64,000 bases of DNA, taken from Diploscapter coronatus. Taxonomy: Eukaryota > Nematoda > Chromadorea > Rhabditida > Rhabditidae. The notes under the pieces are model-generated. The model ran no database searches. It had not been told where the DNA came from and worked only from the letters and a program-made list of their open reading frames with translations. This document shows, in pieces, positions 10,991 through 23,100 of this stretch. The DNA is taken from NCBI GenBank assembly GCA_964036155.1, contig OZ038423.1:21157249-21221248 (forward strand). The letters are read 5' to 3'. Every line of letters begins with the position of its first letter. Within the stretch, counting starts at the first letter, position 1. The position numbers were made by a program, and so were the translations under genes.

Positions 10991-13900
10991 CTACAGCTCG
11001 ATCTCGAGATTGTAGAGCTTCTGCGAATTGAGTCGAGTCTCGCTGAGCACTGCATCCAGACTCTGTTCCTTCACGTCAGCGATCACTTTGCCCACGTACA
11101 CAGCGTTTCCCGGCACTCCAGAACTCGACCTTCCATGTGTCTGGAAAAGTAGAAAATTCGTAATGTATATGCCTTTTGAAGAGTTTGGTAAGTTCGTAGA
11201 TCGGTTATTTTGAAAATTCGGACAATTTTAGGAGGAAGTGTTAATAAAGACGGTAAACGCTGAAATTGATTTTAAGTATTTAAAATCCGCTCTAAAAGAA
11301 AATCTTCAGATTGTTGCGAAGAATGATCTTAAAATTTGCCTTGCGATGCGGGGAGAAGAAGGGGGAGTCAGTCTCGAGGATGATCTTGTCGAGGGGCAGT
11401 TCCTTGACCACCTGCAGGGCGACCCGATCGCTGTCGAACAGAGGAGACGGCTTCAGACCTGGGAACTTGTATTTGAATCATTTTGAAACTACAAGTATCG
11501 AAGAATTGAATCATGGGATGTAATGGTGTCGATAAAGAGCATGAAGTAAGTGCAATTTCCAAAGCGGTAATTGCCGTGGAATTGAGTGAATTCACCAAAA
11601 AAGCTGAAAATTTCGATCCCATAACTTTCTTTCAAATCAGCAAATGAAGGAAAGTATGAGTGAAGTCTCTTATCATCGGAATAATTGCAGAATTTCATGA
11701 ACGACAACTACACAACCTTTTTAATGTCTTACCGAACTTGGCATTTGGGAAGCTGTTGGCCCATTTCCTTACATTCTCGAGCGAACCCTCGTAACAGTGA
11801 CGATGAATCGGGTGATCTCTCTGCAGCTCCTCTTGCAGGATTTCCAAACAAATCTCCTCGGCCTTATTCGAGTTTGGTTTGTCTCTGGAATTTCAACATT
11901 TTATTGTCCAAATTTCCTAAATACATAATGTCTGTAGTAGTTGCGGTTATTTTCTTTCAAGTCTGGGTCTCCATTGTTCAAGTTATTGTACCTGCAATGG
12001 ACTATGACTGGAAGGCTGTACATGTTGGCGATTTTGAGCTGGCGGCGAAAAGCGATAGTCTGAGCCTCGAGAGACGCGGTGGATCTGAAAGGTTAATCTC
12101 ATGAAAAAAACTATATGTGGTCTCCTCCTGTACAATTCAACGGCTGCTCATCATAGCTAACACTTGTAAAATTAACTACCTCCTTTCCTACACTCCATAG
12201 TCTAAAATTAGATGAATTTCATAAATGATGGTCATGCTGAACTGGTGAATTATACAGATAGGCATTATTTCTCTTGCAGGTGGCTCAGAAAAAAAGTCAA
12301 TGAAGGAAATTGGCAATTTCTACAAGTCATTTTCACTTTTTGGCTCAAATAAACTCAGCCAACCTAGCCAAGTCCAAGCCACATTCGCCAATTGCACAGA
12401 ACTTCTCCAAATTGCTAACACATCTCCTGATCAAGTCATCCACGATCTCCGTGTAGTGGTAGGCCCAATGCGGGTGCACTCCAATGCTCGCAGCCAAAAC
12501 GTACTTGCTCTGAAATTTGCAGGTACATCATTATGCAGCTTTGCAGGAAGTTTTGTTTTTATAAAAAATATACAATGATTTCAGATCGTAGCACTCCAAA
12601 ATGATTTTGTCAGCTTCAAATTCAATTTCAACTAATTTTCAGTTGAATTACGATTTTTGTCGGTTCTGCAAACCCGGCTTTCCACGTGGTTAATTCTCGT
12701 TATAAAACGAGTAAATAACAAGCTCAAGATTGACTCACCGACACCATTTTCTCGATCCATCTCGGGTCGAATTCGGGACTGATGGGGCAGTACAGCTGAG
12801 GGTCGATGAAATTCGGAATGCAGCCTGAAATAAATTTGCAAAGAATAACAAACGGGGAAGACAAACCGATGAATGTGGGAGGGAATTTGTCGGAGTTTCT
12901 CTGGACGTACTCATCGAAGTTCTTCAGAGTGCGGTTCTTGATCTGGTTGCACAGGAAGTCGATGTGACAGTGCGTGTCTATCTGCAGAACAATAAAATCG
13001 TAATTAGGAAAAATATAGGAAATAGGAATCGGGGACGGGCCAAGACTAATTTGAAAATTACAAATATACAAAGACAATAACTGGTTTTTCTAAAACCCTC
13101 AAAGACTAAAGAATTCCAAAGAAAAGACAACTATTTTCCGCCCCTAATAGGAATTCAGGGAAACGTTTAAAATTTAGAAATTTCCAGAACAAAATCGGAT
13201 AAGAATTGGTCTTGACCAAGAAATTTTCACGAAATCAAGTCAATGACGTACGTATGCCTCAGTGTGCTGAGGGATCGGTGTCGTGCGCGCGAAAGAACAG
13301 TCGGTGTCTATTGTTTCGCCGGAAGAAGTGGACATTGGAGTGATCGGGGAAGAGACGGAGGACTTAGTGCATGCCTGAAAGTCATTACTCAATTTAGGGA
13401 TTAATTAAAAATTACATATTTTTTAAAGAAATGTTATGGCTTTCAAGTCGACAGATATTTCCTTTTGGTGAAAATGCTAGAAACTATCTCGAATGACGAG
13501 TTACCTCAGGTGGAGATGCCTGTCGAGTGTTGCCGAGTGCATCGTTGCACGTCGTCCCGGGAGTGCTCACGCCCCTGTTGTAGGCAAAGTTGCCGTCAAC
13601 TCTGGAATGTTTGTTATGAATAGGAGGAATTCAAATTTGTTTACTGTGAGTTCCCCCTTTTATTCTTCAGAAAGTTCATGGAATCGAAAGTTGGAAATTC
13701 AGTAAGGACGCGAGTTTTAAGGTAAGACTGAGTTAGGGTATCAGAATTAGCAGCAAGAATATGTGCATTGCATCATGAGGTCGAATAAACCTAACCTTCA
13801 TATCGATAAACTTTCTAATGTCGTTCATGTACTTTGCGATTATCTTCCGAAAATCCATTATAGTCATCCAACCAACCTGTTGGGCGTGAAATCGACATGT

Positions 13901-13995
13901 CGGAATGGGTTCTCGGGCCTTGGCTTGTACATCGTCTGCTGCTGCATTCGCACAAGCATCAAATCATCCCACGAATTGACGTTGTTGCAGAACAT
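10991..13995 (-). CDS. TatD-family metal-dependent nuclease (TATDN2-like)
   Basis: Ten exons: 13995-13877, 13601-13505, 13374-13252, 12981-12867, 12824-12739, 12509-12364, 12084-11992, 11884-11733, 11458-11340 and 11140-10991. Phases agree throughout and give 399 residues. TatD enzymes are TIM-barrel nucleases or 3'-5' exonucleases with two metal ions. The ligands are visible in order: THCH (His117, His119), IGECGLDL (Glu222), VIVHCRD (His258), IHRHC (His287/289) and ETDSP (Asp341). IHRHC and the approximately 110-residue extension before the barrel point to the TATDN2 branch rather than TATDN1 or 3. The start is uncertain. ATG 13995 directly follows an AG, and further upstream exons are possible. 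The intron 11339-11141 begins with GC (AAG/GCAAAT). With the more distant GT donors the frame hits a stop, so GC-AG splicing is required. Confidence 0.92.
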
Positions 13996-14317
13996 CTGCA
14001 TGAAAACATGATTGTGAAAGTTCATTGGAGAAATAAATCGAATGCAGAAATTGCAAAAAGACAAAGCAGTTTTAAACAATCTTCATGGAGTTTTAAGGGA
14101 TCGAGCTTTCCTCACTTCACAATGCTAGAAGAAATTTTTTGATTGAATGACGAAAAGCTAGCTACCAGGGCAAGAACTCCAAATCTAATGCTTTGAAACT
14201 GCGCCCAATTTACCTACCGTGCTAGGATCTACTAGACAAGTAAAAAAAACTCGAAGAAATATCGAGAACAAAACTAGTCTTATCTTAAAGCACGGATAGA
14301 CTTATTTCGCTCAATTT
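13996..14317. other. Intergenic upstream of the TatD gene
   Basis: Possible promoter or 5' exon region of the minus-strand TatD gene. A 5' extension of that gene could lie here, but no exon was confirmed. Confidence 0.4.
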
Positions 14318-15077
14318 AGGGACCGCCAGCCCTTTTGCCAAATTCACTCTGGCATTATATTTTCTACGTTTTTCAGGGGCTGAGGTGCCCCTCTAACCAT
14401 CCCCAAAGAAAAAAAAACCGCGAACAAATACGACGCTAACAAAAATGATAAAGAATTAACGCGGAAAATCGCTCCTTTTCGTGGATAAGAGAAAGGGGCG
14501 TGGTCTATCTGCAAAAGGCACTGTGCCGCTCGCTCCCCCTTTCTTTTCCTGCCTTTGGGGATTTTTTTCTCTGCACTCTCTTCCGTTTCAGCATTAGCTT
14601 CTTTTATATTTTCGCGGATTATCAGGATCAGAGCCGAGACGAAGTTGAAATCTTAAAATTCGAAGTCGAAGTCGAAGTTGGCTCAAAACCCTCGAAATTT
14701 CGACTTTCGAAGTCGAAGTCGAAACTTCGTCTCAGCTCTGATCAGGATCTCAGTTGCTTTACGCAGGATTTTTCTAATTTCTACATATGTTGTACATGTC
14801 AGCTAAGTGTACCGACTCATCAAACAAATGTTATGTACCTCTTTTATAATTCGAAATATTAGCATTGTCGTAATTTGATGTGCATTTGCGGACTTTTTTC
14901 GCATTCCAAACAATAAATCGATATTACCACGTGAAAGAGCGGTATCGAATTGTATAGTAGGTACCGATAAACTATTTAAAAAAATAAAACGAGAAAAATT
15001 GGCGATAATCGAAAGGGCTATCAACTATGGACAATATTGAATCAAGGGAAGAGGCGGAGTTTGGCGGTCCCTAGCTT
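14318..15077. mobile_element. Non-autonomous terminal-inverted-repeat element
   Basis: The sequence starts TAGGGACCGCCAG near 14318 and ends with the inverted copy TTGGCGGTCCCTA near 15065-15077. This gives short TIRs of about 12 bp around 760 bp without a transposase-like ORF. Inside sits a second palindrome (14625-14646 against 14722-14743, GGATCAGAGC.GAGACGAAGTT) with iterated AAGTCG units. The right end falls inside the presumed first intron of the kelch gene. Target duplication is not clear, so the boundaries are approximate. Confidence 0.55.
14621..14750. repeat. AAGTCG-rich palindrome
   Basis: ATCAGGATCAGAGCCGAGAC at 14621-14640 recurs inverted at about 14722-14745 (CTCAGCTCTGATC). 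Between them lie tandem AAGTCG hexamers in both orientations (14656-14675 and 14707-14723). It would form a strong hairpin. It lies within the larger TIR element. Confidence 0.7.
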
Positions 15078-15867
15078 AATTTTATTCTATTCTTTGCAGG
15101 GCCAAATCCTCCTGAATGGCGTAAATGGGCATCTGTGGGTTATTTCAAAGGCAAATTGTATTATTTGGGTGGACGGGATTCTAAAATATGGAAAGATACG
15201 AATAAAGTTGATGTAAGAAGATCGAATGAAGCCCATGAAATAATTAATTCAGGTTTTAATAGATGGAAAATGGCAAACAGGACCTGCTTTTCCTCTTCCA
15301 ATTGAATCTGCTTTAACAATAATATGCGATGGAATTTTATACGGTCACATTATAGAATATTCATTATTGTAACTATGAATATTCAGTTATTGGTGGATGG
15401 TGTAATAAAAAGATATATCGATTATCAGATGATGAACGGGAATGGGCTGAAGTCGGAAAGATTCCAGGAATACGAATTTCTTTCGGAGTTGCATCGCTAA
15501 ATGGAAGAATTTACATAACTGGAGGATGGAAGTAATTAATTTTGTATGATAGATAATGTATCATTATATATTTAGTGCTGCAATATCCAAATCCTGTTGG
15601 TGTTTCGATCCCTCAGCTCCACTTGGCAGCCGAATTTCTCGAATCGCTAATATGAATTATGAAAGACGCAATCATTCTCTTGTTGTCGCTAGCGGAAAAT
15701 TGTATACGATCGGAGGAGAGTAAGCTGAGATTTTGCATATTTTTATACGAAATATTTGTTAACTTAGAATTCCAAATTCTTTATGGGGAGCTTTTTGCAA
15801 TTCAATCGAGGAATATGATCCGCAAACGAATGAATGGCGAGAAGTGGGAAAATTAAACTTTGAATAA
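15027..15867 (+). CDS. Kelch-repeat protein, short or 5'-truncated
   Basis: Five exons are clear and phase-consistent: 15100-15212, 15253-15343, 15387-15531, 15576-15719 and 15768-15867. They end at TAA after REVGKLNFE. They encode four kelch blades, each with its GG pair (YYLGG, YVIGG, YITGG, YTIGG) and downstream aromatic/Trp residue (EWRKW, KWQTG, EWAEV, EWREV). No BTB or BACK domain precedes them, and four blades are too few for a closed six-blade propeller. An ATG at 15027 gives a 40-nt first exon of the right phase, with a donor at 15067 and a 33-nt intron. However, both lie at the edge of a transposon-like element. The N-terminus may therefore be transposon-derived, or the gene may be a truncated fragment. 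Codon use is AT-richer than in neighbouring genes. Confidence 0.6.
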
Positions 15868-17149
15868 TGCAGTTTATATCATAGCCCTTTTATTTGGCAT
15901 ATTATATTTTATGAATGTTATCGTTATTCGACTATTATTAAAAATTTTAATAAAAATGATAAAGACAACTCTCGAAGACATTCAAGAGTGATGAGGGGTA
16001 ATTGTAGCTAAAATAAATATTCCTTTTAATCAGGGTTGTACGAACTGAACTTTGAACTTTCTGGAAGTTCAGTTCAAATTCGAACGCGAAAATTCTCGAG
16101 TTCATCTAGAATTTTTTTCCATTTCGTTAAGTGAGAAGTGGTATTGGATTATTTTATTTCGTCGTTCAATTTTCGTTATTTTTCCCTAATTTTGCCATTC
16201 GTCCTTCACCTGGCTCCTATCTGTTTTCAGTATCTTTCTTTATTCCCTCTCTTTCTCTGCTGCCCTCCTCGAATCCTTTGATCTCTTCCTCTCCTGCATG
16301 TGGCAATTGTTTGTGCTGACAGACAGGCGAAAGGGTCTTCGAAAATCGATCTTTCTCCTTCTCTTTGCCATTTCCCTTTTTTACTCATTTTTTGAATCTT
16401 TCTGCCTGTTTTTACTTTTTCAATCCTTACGCTTTATTTACAAACTCGCGAAGCCCCGCTACTTTATTTGGACTTTAATCTTTTATTCCATTCTCAGAAT
16501 TAGGCCAAAAACCAGATGTTTATCGTTTAGATAGCACATTCTTTTGATATTTTCTTCCCATTTCATGTACGTATTTACTCTTTGCCGACTTACATGCTGT
16601 CCTATCATTCGGAACTTTTCATCTCGTTTTACAAAATTTGCAATTTTATAACTAGTGCAGTTAGTTTTGAAGGTCCTATTCTAAAAGTTGTGGAAACATT
16701 TTCTCATACTCATTTGCAATATTATTCTTGTGAACTTTGCTAAATGGTTTTTGGTGCTAAATTTTGGATTTGGGGCTTTTAATTTTATTCCTTTTGGAAA
16801 AAAATCGAACTTTTTCTTTTCAATTGGAACTCAGTTTGGTCATCATTAGCCTATTTGGGTCCGTGTTTTATGGACTCTCCCCGAGTTGCCTTTCTATGGC
16901 AGCAAAAAATAGGGCCTGGGGCAAAAAGGAAATGAGAGAGTAGAGAAACGAGGAGGGCCGAAGAGAGAGGCCCTGCATCGAGGCAGAGGCCTAGGAATCG
17001 AGCAGAGTCCTGCTTGGCTTCGTCCTTCGAATTGAGCATCGCATCCATTGCATTTCTCCCTCCACCCATCCACCCATCTCTCGCCCCTTTTTCTTCTGTT
17101 CGGGTGCCATTCCCGTCAAAACAGCGCCAAAGTGATTCCGTTCACATCC
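15868..17149. other. Intergenic between kelch gene and clp-1
   Basis: It contains a hairpin-forming sequence at 16033-16105 (CAGGGTTGTACGAACTGAAC followed by inverted AGTTCAGTTC) and a pyrimidine-rich stretch at 16190-16390 that may be clp-1 promoter. No gene was recognised. Confidence 0.5.
16033..16105. repeat. Short foldback repeat
   Basis: The sequence begins CAGGGTTGTACGAACTGAAC and contains GAACTGAACTT followed by AAGTTCAGTTC in inverted orientation. It resembles the element at 7354-7426 in its left end. This suggests a dispersed family. Confidence 0.45.
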
Positions 17150-20100
17150 ATGAGTCTATTCAATTGCTGTACAATAGGTAAGTCGACTTTATAGGCTTGT
17201 AAAAACTCAGGAACTAGCACATTTTCTTAATTTTATGCAAACTAAATGATTCGTCGTACCGTAATTTATAATGAGTCATTCAATAAGTTCTCGAAATTAA
17301 ACATATCATGCGCTTGTTTTGCATACTATTTGAAAGTGCGACGAAGTTGGTGAATTGTGCTTTTGGAATTCAAATAATTTATTTGATAATCGAATACACT
17401 GTATTTTCAAAGTTTCATAATACGGTAGGGAAATGAATACAAATATCATCAAAAATAACTCATCACCTAATGCTGATATTCGGCCTGAATCTTTACAAAT
17501 CTGAGCCCTCTATGCGTCGTGAGTTGTCCAATGCAAACAGGCAAACAGCCCCTTCTTTGCTTTCTTACCTCCCATTTCCCCCGTTTGATGCCGAACAATC
17601 CGTCGGTTTCCCTCAATTCCCTGACTCACACACCATAGGTTTCCTACTTTTTTCTCTTAATTTGATCGGGAAAATCAATGCAAAATGGCAGTGGCACGAT
17701 GCGCATGTGAATGTTAATATTTTAATCTATTTGAAAATTCATAGACCTTGAAAGATAAATAGTTCTCTATTAAAAATTGAGCTAACCTAAAAATAGATGG
17801 TTGGTGAACTCTATGAACTTAAAAAAGACGCAAATATTCCAAGCAGCAATCCCCTAAGATTGATTTTCGTTCTCGAACTTTTCTTCGACGTGAAAAGCTC
17901 TTATTTTTATTATCTGTTTTGAGCATTCTCCCGATAACCAGCTTATCAGTAAAAATCGCTGAAAGACTACTTGTCTCTATTTTTAACTTTATTTTCTCGA
18001 CATGAGCCATTTTTGATAAGAAAATTCGTATCCCAAGAGAGTCGCCCAACTCCTTATTTTCTCATTTTTCATGCATTCTGAATTTTGTTTAGACTTTGTT
18101 GTTCGTCCGAAAATTGCCGCATTTTTGCTGTGTTTTGTGATGACAAAAAACCCCGTTCTGAATTTGTATTTACCACTTCAAATTTGTCTTCTTCTTTTTC
18201 ATACGAGAACTAAGAAATGCGTGCTATTTTTTACGCGTGCATTCTATCGATTCCTGAGCTGTTTTCAGTTTCCCTTTGCTCTGCAATTTCTTTTTCCCTT
18301 CACTTCCTGTCATTTTTGCTTTGTGCATGCCTCCCTTTCAGTGATATTTCATCGTTGCATAACTCGATTTCCTAATCTCGTTGGCATTGTCGCTTTCCTC
18401 TATGATTCGTTATTTGTTTGTAATATCAGGTCGTGCGCGAAATACGAGATATTTACAGCAAGAGATGGGTAAGAAAATAGTTCGCCATGCTTTTTGATAT
18501 AGGAGAAGAAGTGAACCAGCTGCGATAATTCGCTTCTCAAGATTTGTAATATGCGCTCCTGATAATGGGTTGATCAGAAAGTTTTGTCGCAAGTCGTGTC
18601 CGTATTTTATATCCAATTCATAATATGTTGAATTAATCACTATTTATGAAAATTGACCAAATTCATTCGGATCATCATATGGAGTATGACAAAACAAATT
18701 GTGATTTAACTTCCCGATCGGATTGAAAAGAAACGTAGCAAGAATATGCTACTCAAGCTGTTATTCTTGTTCTACTCCCTCATTACCTAATGCATTATTC
18801 CGCATTCCTCTAGTTATCCCCAGGCCATTTGTATTTCTTTTCCATTCCAACTCAATCAATGGTCTCTTCGCGGCCTACTTTCCTCCTCTCATTTTTCCAT
18901 CCAGCGTTCCTTCCTTCTGTCCACTCATTCCATCTCCATTCCCATTGCACAACTGCTGTTGTTGTTTTGTTCAAACCCCTTGCCCCTTGAAGATAAAGTG
19001 TATTGTGATTAACTGATCATTTTCTTTGAGAACTTTCTAGCCAAATCTTGAATATATTCATTCTTTTTGGTGTATTTACCATGTTACCATGTTATGAATT
19101 CTTTAGTGCAATTATCTCGAATTCTCTAAATTTCTAAAGCTGCAATACTTTTTCATCAGACCTAGACAGAATCTGAGCTAAATTCTCCATGCGGAACCCC
19201 TAAAGCCAAAGTGTTCCGCTAAATTACTGTTGTGGGACTCCCTTATGTATCAGGTCCTGCATTAAAATTTTGCTTTTCAAACTAATTTGCTCATTTATGG
19301 CCGAAATTGCCTATGTCTGTCTATCATATATTTTTTTCCATCTATTATTTTGAAATACCTTATTTTTCTGTGATATTTCTTTGGTGATAAATTGATTATC
19401 CCTTCAAGTAGCAAATTTCATCACGATCAAGGTTACAGAAAATGCGTATTTTAGTATTCGCCACATTTCCATGCCCGTGTATGACTCAGAATGTCCAATT
19501 TGTGATGTCGTCAAATCTATGTTCCTTCTCCAATTGTTCGAGCTTCTGACTCATTTTTCCATTGCGTCATCCCACACCGATATCCCCTGGATCCTTTGGT
19601 TTTATGTTGAAATTTGCCAGCGGCTATAAAAGACAACTGCTCCTTTCCTTCGCTTTCCTCCCTTCTTTGCTTCAGGCTATTTTCGAGCAATTGAATATCC
19701 CTTACCAGCATTGAGAGAAAGAACACAAAAACTCAAGAAATAAAGGGGGGTTCCTTCAAAAAAAAAAGTCTCAACTCGAAATTACCCTTTTCCAATTTGA
19801 TTCTATTCCCTTTCTTTCCCGTATCTGTTTCACTTTCCCGCATTTTCATCACTTCAATGTCCATTCAATTTCTCAAACCCGTTTATCGTTATTCTTTCTG
19901 CCGTGCCTTTTTACGGCAAATGATAGTTACTTGACATGGGAAAACACCGACCGAAATAATCAAATGGCATCGCGCGTTTTTCCGCCTTTCCCACCATTAT
20001 CTTTCACGCTTCAACATCTCTAAATTGTTTACTATGGGCGGAAGTATCTATTACCTCATTTCATCACTGATTTTTTGACTCAGAGCGTGCTGCTCGACTC

Positions 20101-23100
20101 ATCTAAAATTCAGAATAGGATACCTGAAAATAGGAATATATTCCAGGAACGGAAAATATTTTGGTCAAATTTTTAATGAATTCCTCAAAGCCTTGATTTT
20201 TCACTAATTGATACGTGGAGAAGAGAGGGTGATAAATAACGAACAAAGGTCCGATAGATCACCCTTTTCCCTTTCTTTTCCTTCCCCATTTTTGACGAGC
20301 CTGATTCATGTTCTTTAGTTTCTCCAGTCCAAGATCAATTGCTTCAATTCCATTTATTCTTGTCTAGTTTGGTATTCATTTCGTCATTCCTATCGATCCG
20401 TTTCAATTTCACAATTTGCAGATCCAGAGCACACAGTCGGCTCTGACGATCGATACGAGAAGAGGCAGCAGCAGGCAACTCAGCAACAACAGCAACAGAA
20501 ACGGGGCAAGATGGGTGACGAAGAGGAAGAAGTCATGCAAAAAGTACATTTTTAAAATTCGTATCCTTATTCAGTAAGGTTTTCTCTCTGGAGATAATGA
20601 TTTATCAGTGCAAGAATACCTATTGAAAGTGATTTCTATTTTCTTGCAATCGAATTTATCTCGTTACTGCAGCCAATGCAAAACACAAAAACCGACTATT
20701 TTCTCAAAATAATACTCTAAAAGTATAATTCATCTGACGAATAAGACTTACAGGCTTGAAAGTAAAGCTATTCAAATTCAAGTCCAACTTCGTTTGATTC
20801 AGGTCGAGGTGAAGCCTGACGAGTTCAATGGCTTGATTGGAAACATTGCCGGGAACCTGATTCGCAGCAAGATGGGCGGTCCACAGGGCGACATCCTCGG
20901 AGGACTTGCTTCCAACATCTTCGGCGGAGGAGGCGGAGGTAGAACTCATCGACACTGCATATTTTTTTTATCTTGAAAAGCTGATCTTCATCATAAAAAT
21001 TGGAAAATTCGCGCCGATAAAAAATAGTTTTCTTTATTAAGCAATGATCCCTACTTATTGAAATTGAGCATTAGGCAATTTCAAAGAGCCTAAAACGAAG
21101 GTTCTGATAAGCCTAATTTCAGGCGGCGGTATGGGAGGAGGCGGTTTCGGTGGTATATTTCCCTAATTTTTATCAACTTGATGATCTTGAATTGACTCTT
21201 ATCTTATCCTTTATTCTTCACCAGTCCCCATATCGACTATAGATTCCATTCCGTTTGTTTCGTGCATTTTCTTGCAATCTTCGAGCCTGAATCATTCATT
21301 CAATGTTGCGCGCAATTTCGTGCAGTGACAGTCCATGTTAGCGCTGAGTAAATGAAAACGAAGGTTTTGCAAAGTACGAAAATAGGTTTTTTTTTTCGTA
21401 ATTTGTGAAACTTTCGTTTTCGGCTACTTATCTACTTGCTGTCGTTTTCTGTTAGGAGTGAGATGGATTTTTGGGAGTATAAATGATCTTGTATTTTAAA
21501 TTCTGCGATATCAGTTTTGGAAGTAGTAAAATGAGGAGATTTTAAAAATAGGTTATTTTTGCTTTATACCACTGTTAATGTTGTCAGAATCTTTCGTTTT
21601 CGAACTTTTGCTAATACCACATGAAAAATCCGTCTCATCTTTACCTGCTCTGCCATTGGCTTGTTGTGTCGTGTTCGTCTTCACAACCGAGATTTTTTCT
21701 ACTTTTCGTTTGTGGACAACTCGACTCAACCCTCGCTGCATTTCAGCAACATACCTAAGATTGCTTGTGCATTGGGTCTGATTTTCGATGTCTGACAACA
21801 TCAAGATCTGGGCCAATCAGACCGAGACTCAGTCCAGAATTGGAAATCAGGCCTTGAAACAAGCTTGTTACAACACACAGCTGCACTTTCGAATAGGCAT
21901 ATCATAGTCCATTCCAAGCCTTTCCTTATGTTGCCATTCCAACGACAACTAGAATAGTGCCGTGCAGCTGCAGAGCATTTACGTGTCACTTCACGTTTCA
22001 GGAGGCAATTACCCAAACAATTCTGGCGGTAACTATTTCGATGGAAGCGGGTACGGCCCTTCTGGCAGTGGAGCTGGAGGGCAGAAGTCGAGGAAGCGTG
22101 ACATCGCGATGGGCATGATTGGAGACTTCATCAGCAGCGGAAAGGCAGGCAATTTGATCGACAACGTCCTGCACAAAGGCAAGAAGGACAAAAACCCGCA
22201 GCAGAATTATGGAGGTTACATCAAGACTGATATTGTCGATTTTTATTTATAATAGCTTAGATCGAACATTGAATCCGAGACTAATTACGCGCGTGTGAGA
22301 TTAGTAGAATTAGACTGTGATGATGAGTAGGGGTGAATGATAATGGTCCTTCGTGCTTGTCTAATGTCGTCCGAATTACCTTCTGATTGTCCTTGTTGTG
22401 ACTACGAATCTGTAATGCATATATTTGTGGTTGCATAGTGTCTTGTCCAATTTTCTCTTCTTCTTCTATCTGAACTCTGCACATCACTTCTCTTTCGCAA
22501 TATCATGTCTCCACTTCTATCATCTATCGTGAATGTGTACACCTGTCGTGTTTTCAGGGGGAGGCGGCGGCGGCGGCGGTGGCAATGCCTTCGGCAATAT
22601 TCTTGGCGGACTCATTTCTGGTGGCGGAGGAAATCAGGGGTTCGGTGGAGGTATTTCTTGTTTATGGAACTCGTTATAGTGCCTGAAGATGTTCCAAAAC
22701 TGTTGTAGCTTTGGTGGATTAATTTTCCAGCCGCTAACAAATTCTTGGTTTTGTATTTAGTATGATGTAGCGGTGTGCGGTGAATTGGATTTTAGAATAG
22801 TTGCAAATTATGTTACGAGATTTGTTATTAAACTCAATAGTCTTATCTTGCAACATGAAATGTTTGATGTAGTGATAGAAAATTTGAGAATCATCTGTCA
22901 AATCTAACACTTCCTAAACTGGACTATTTTCAAATCTATGTAATTTAATAACATTTCAAGGATTTTAACATTCAAAGTATCGAAATTTTTGTAGCGTGAT
23001 TTTTTATTGACAAGCGCTAAAATTGTCTAATTCTTAGATACTTTAGGAGGTCAGAGAAGAGGAGATTTTGATTTTTTCGGAGGTTTTCATTTTAGCTAAA

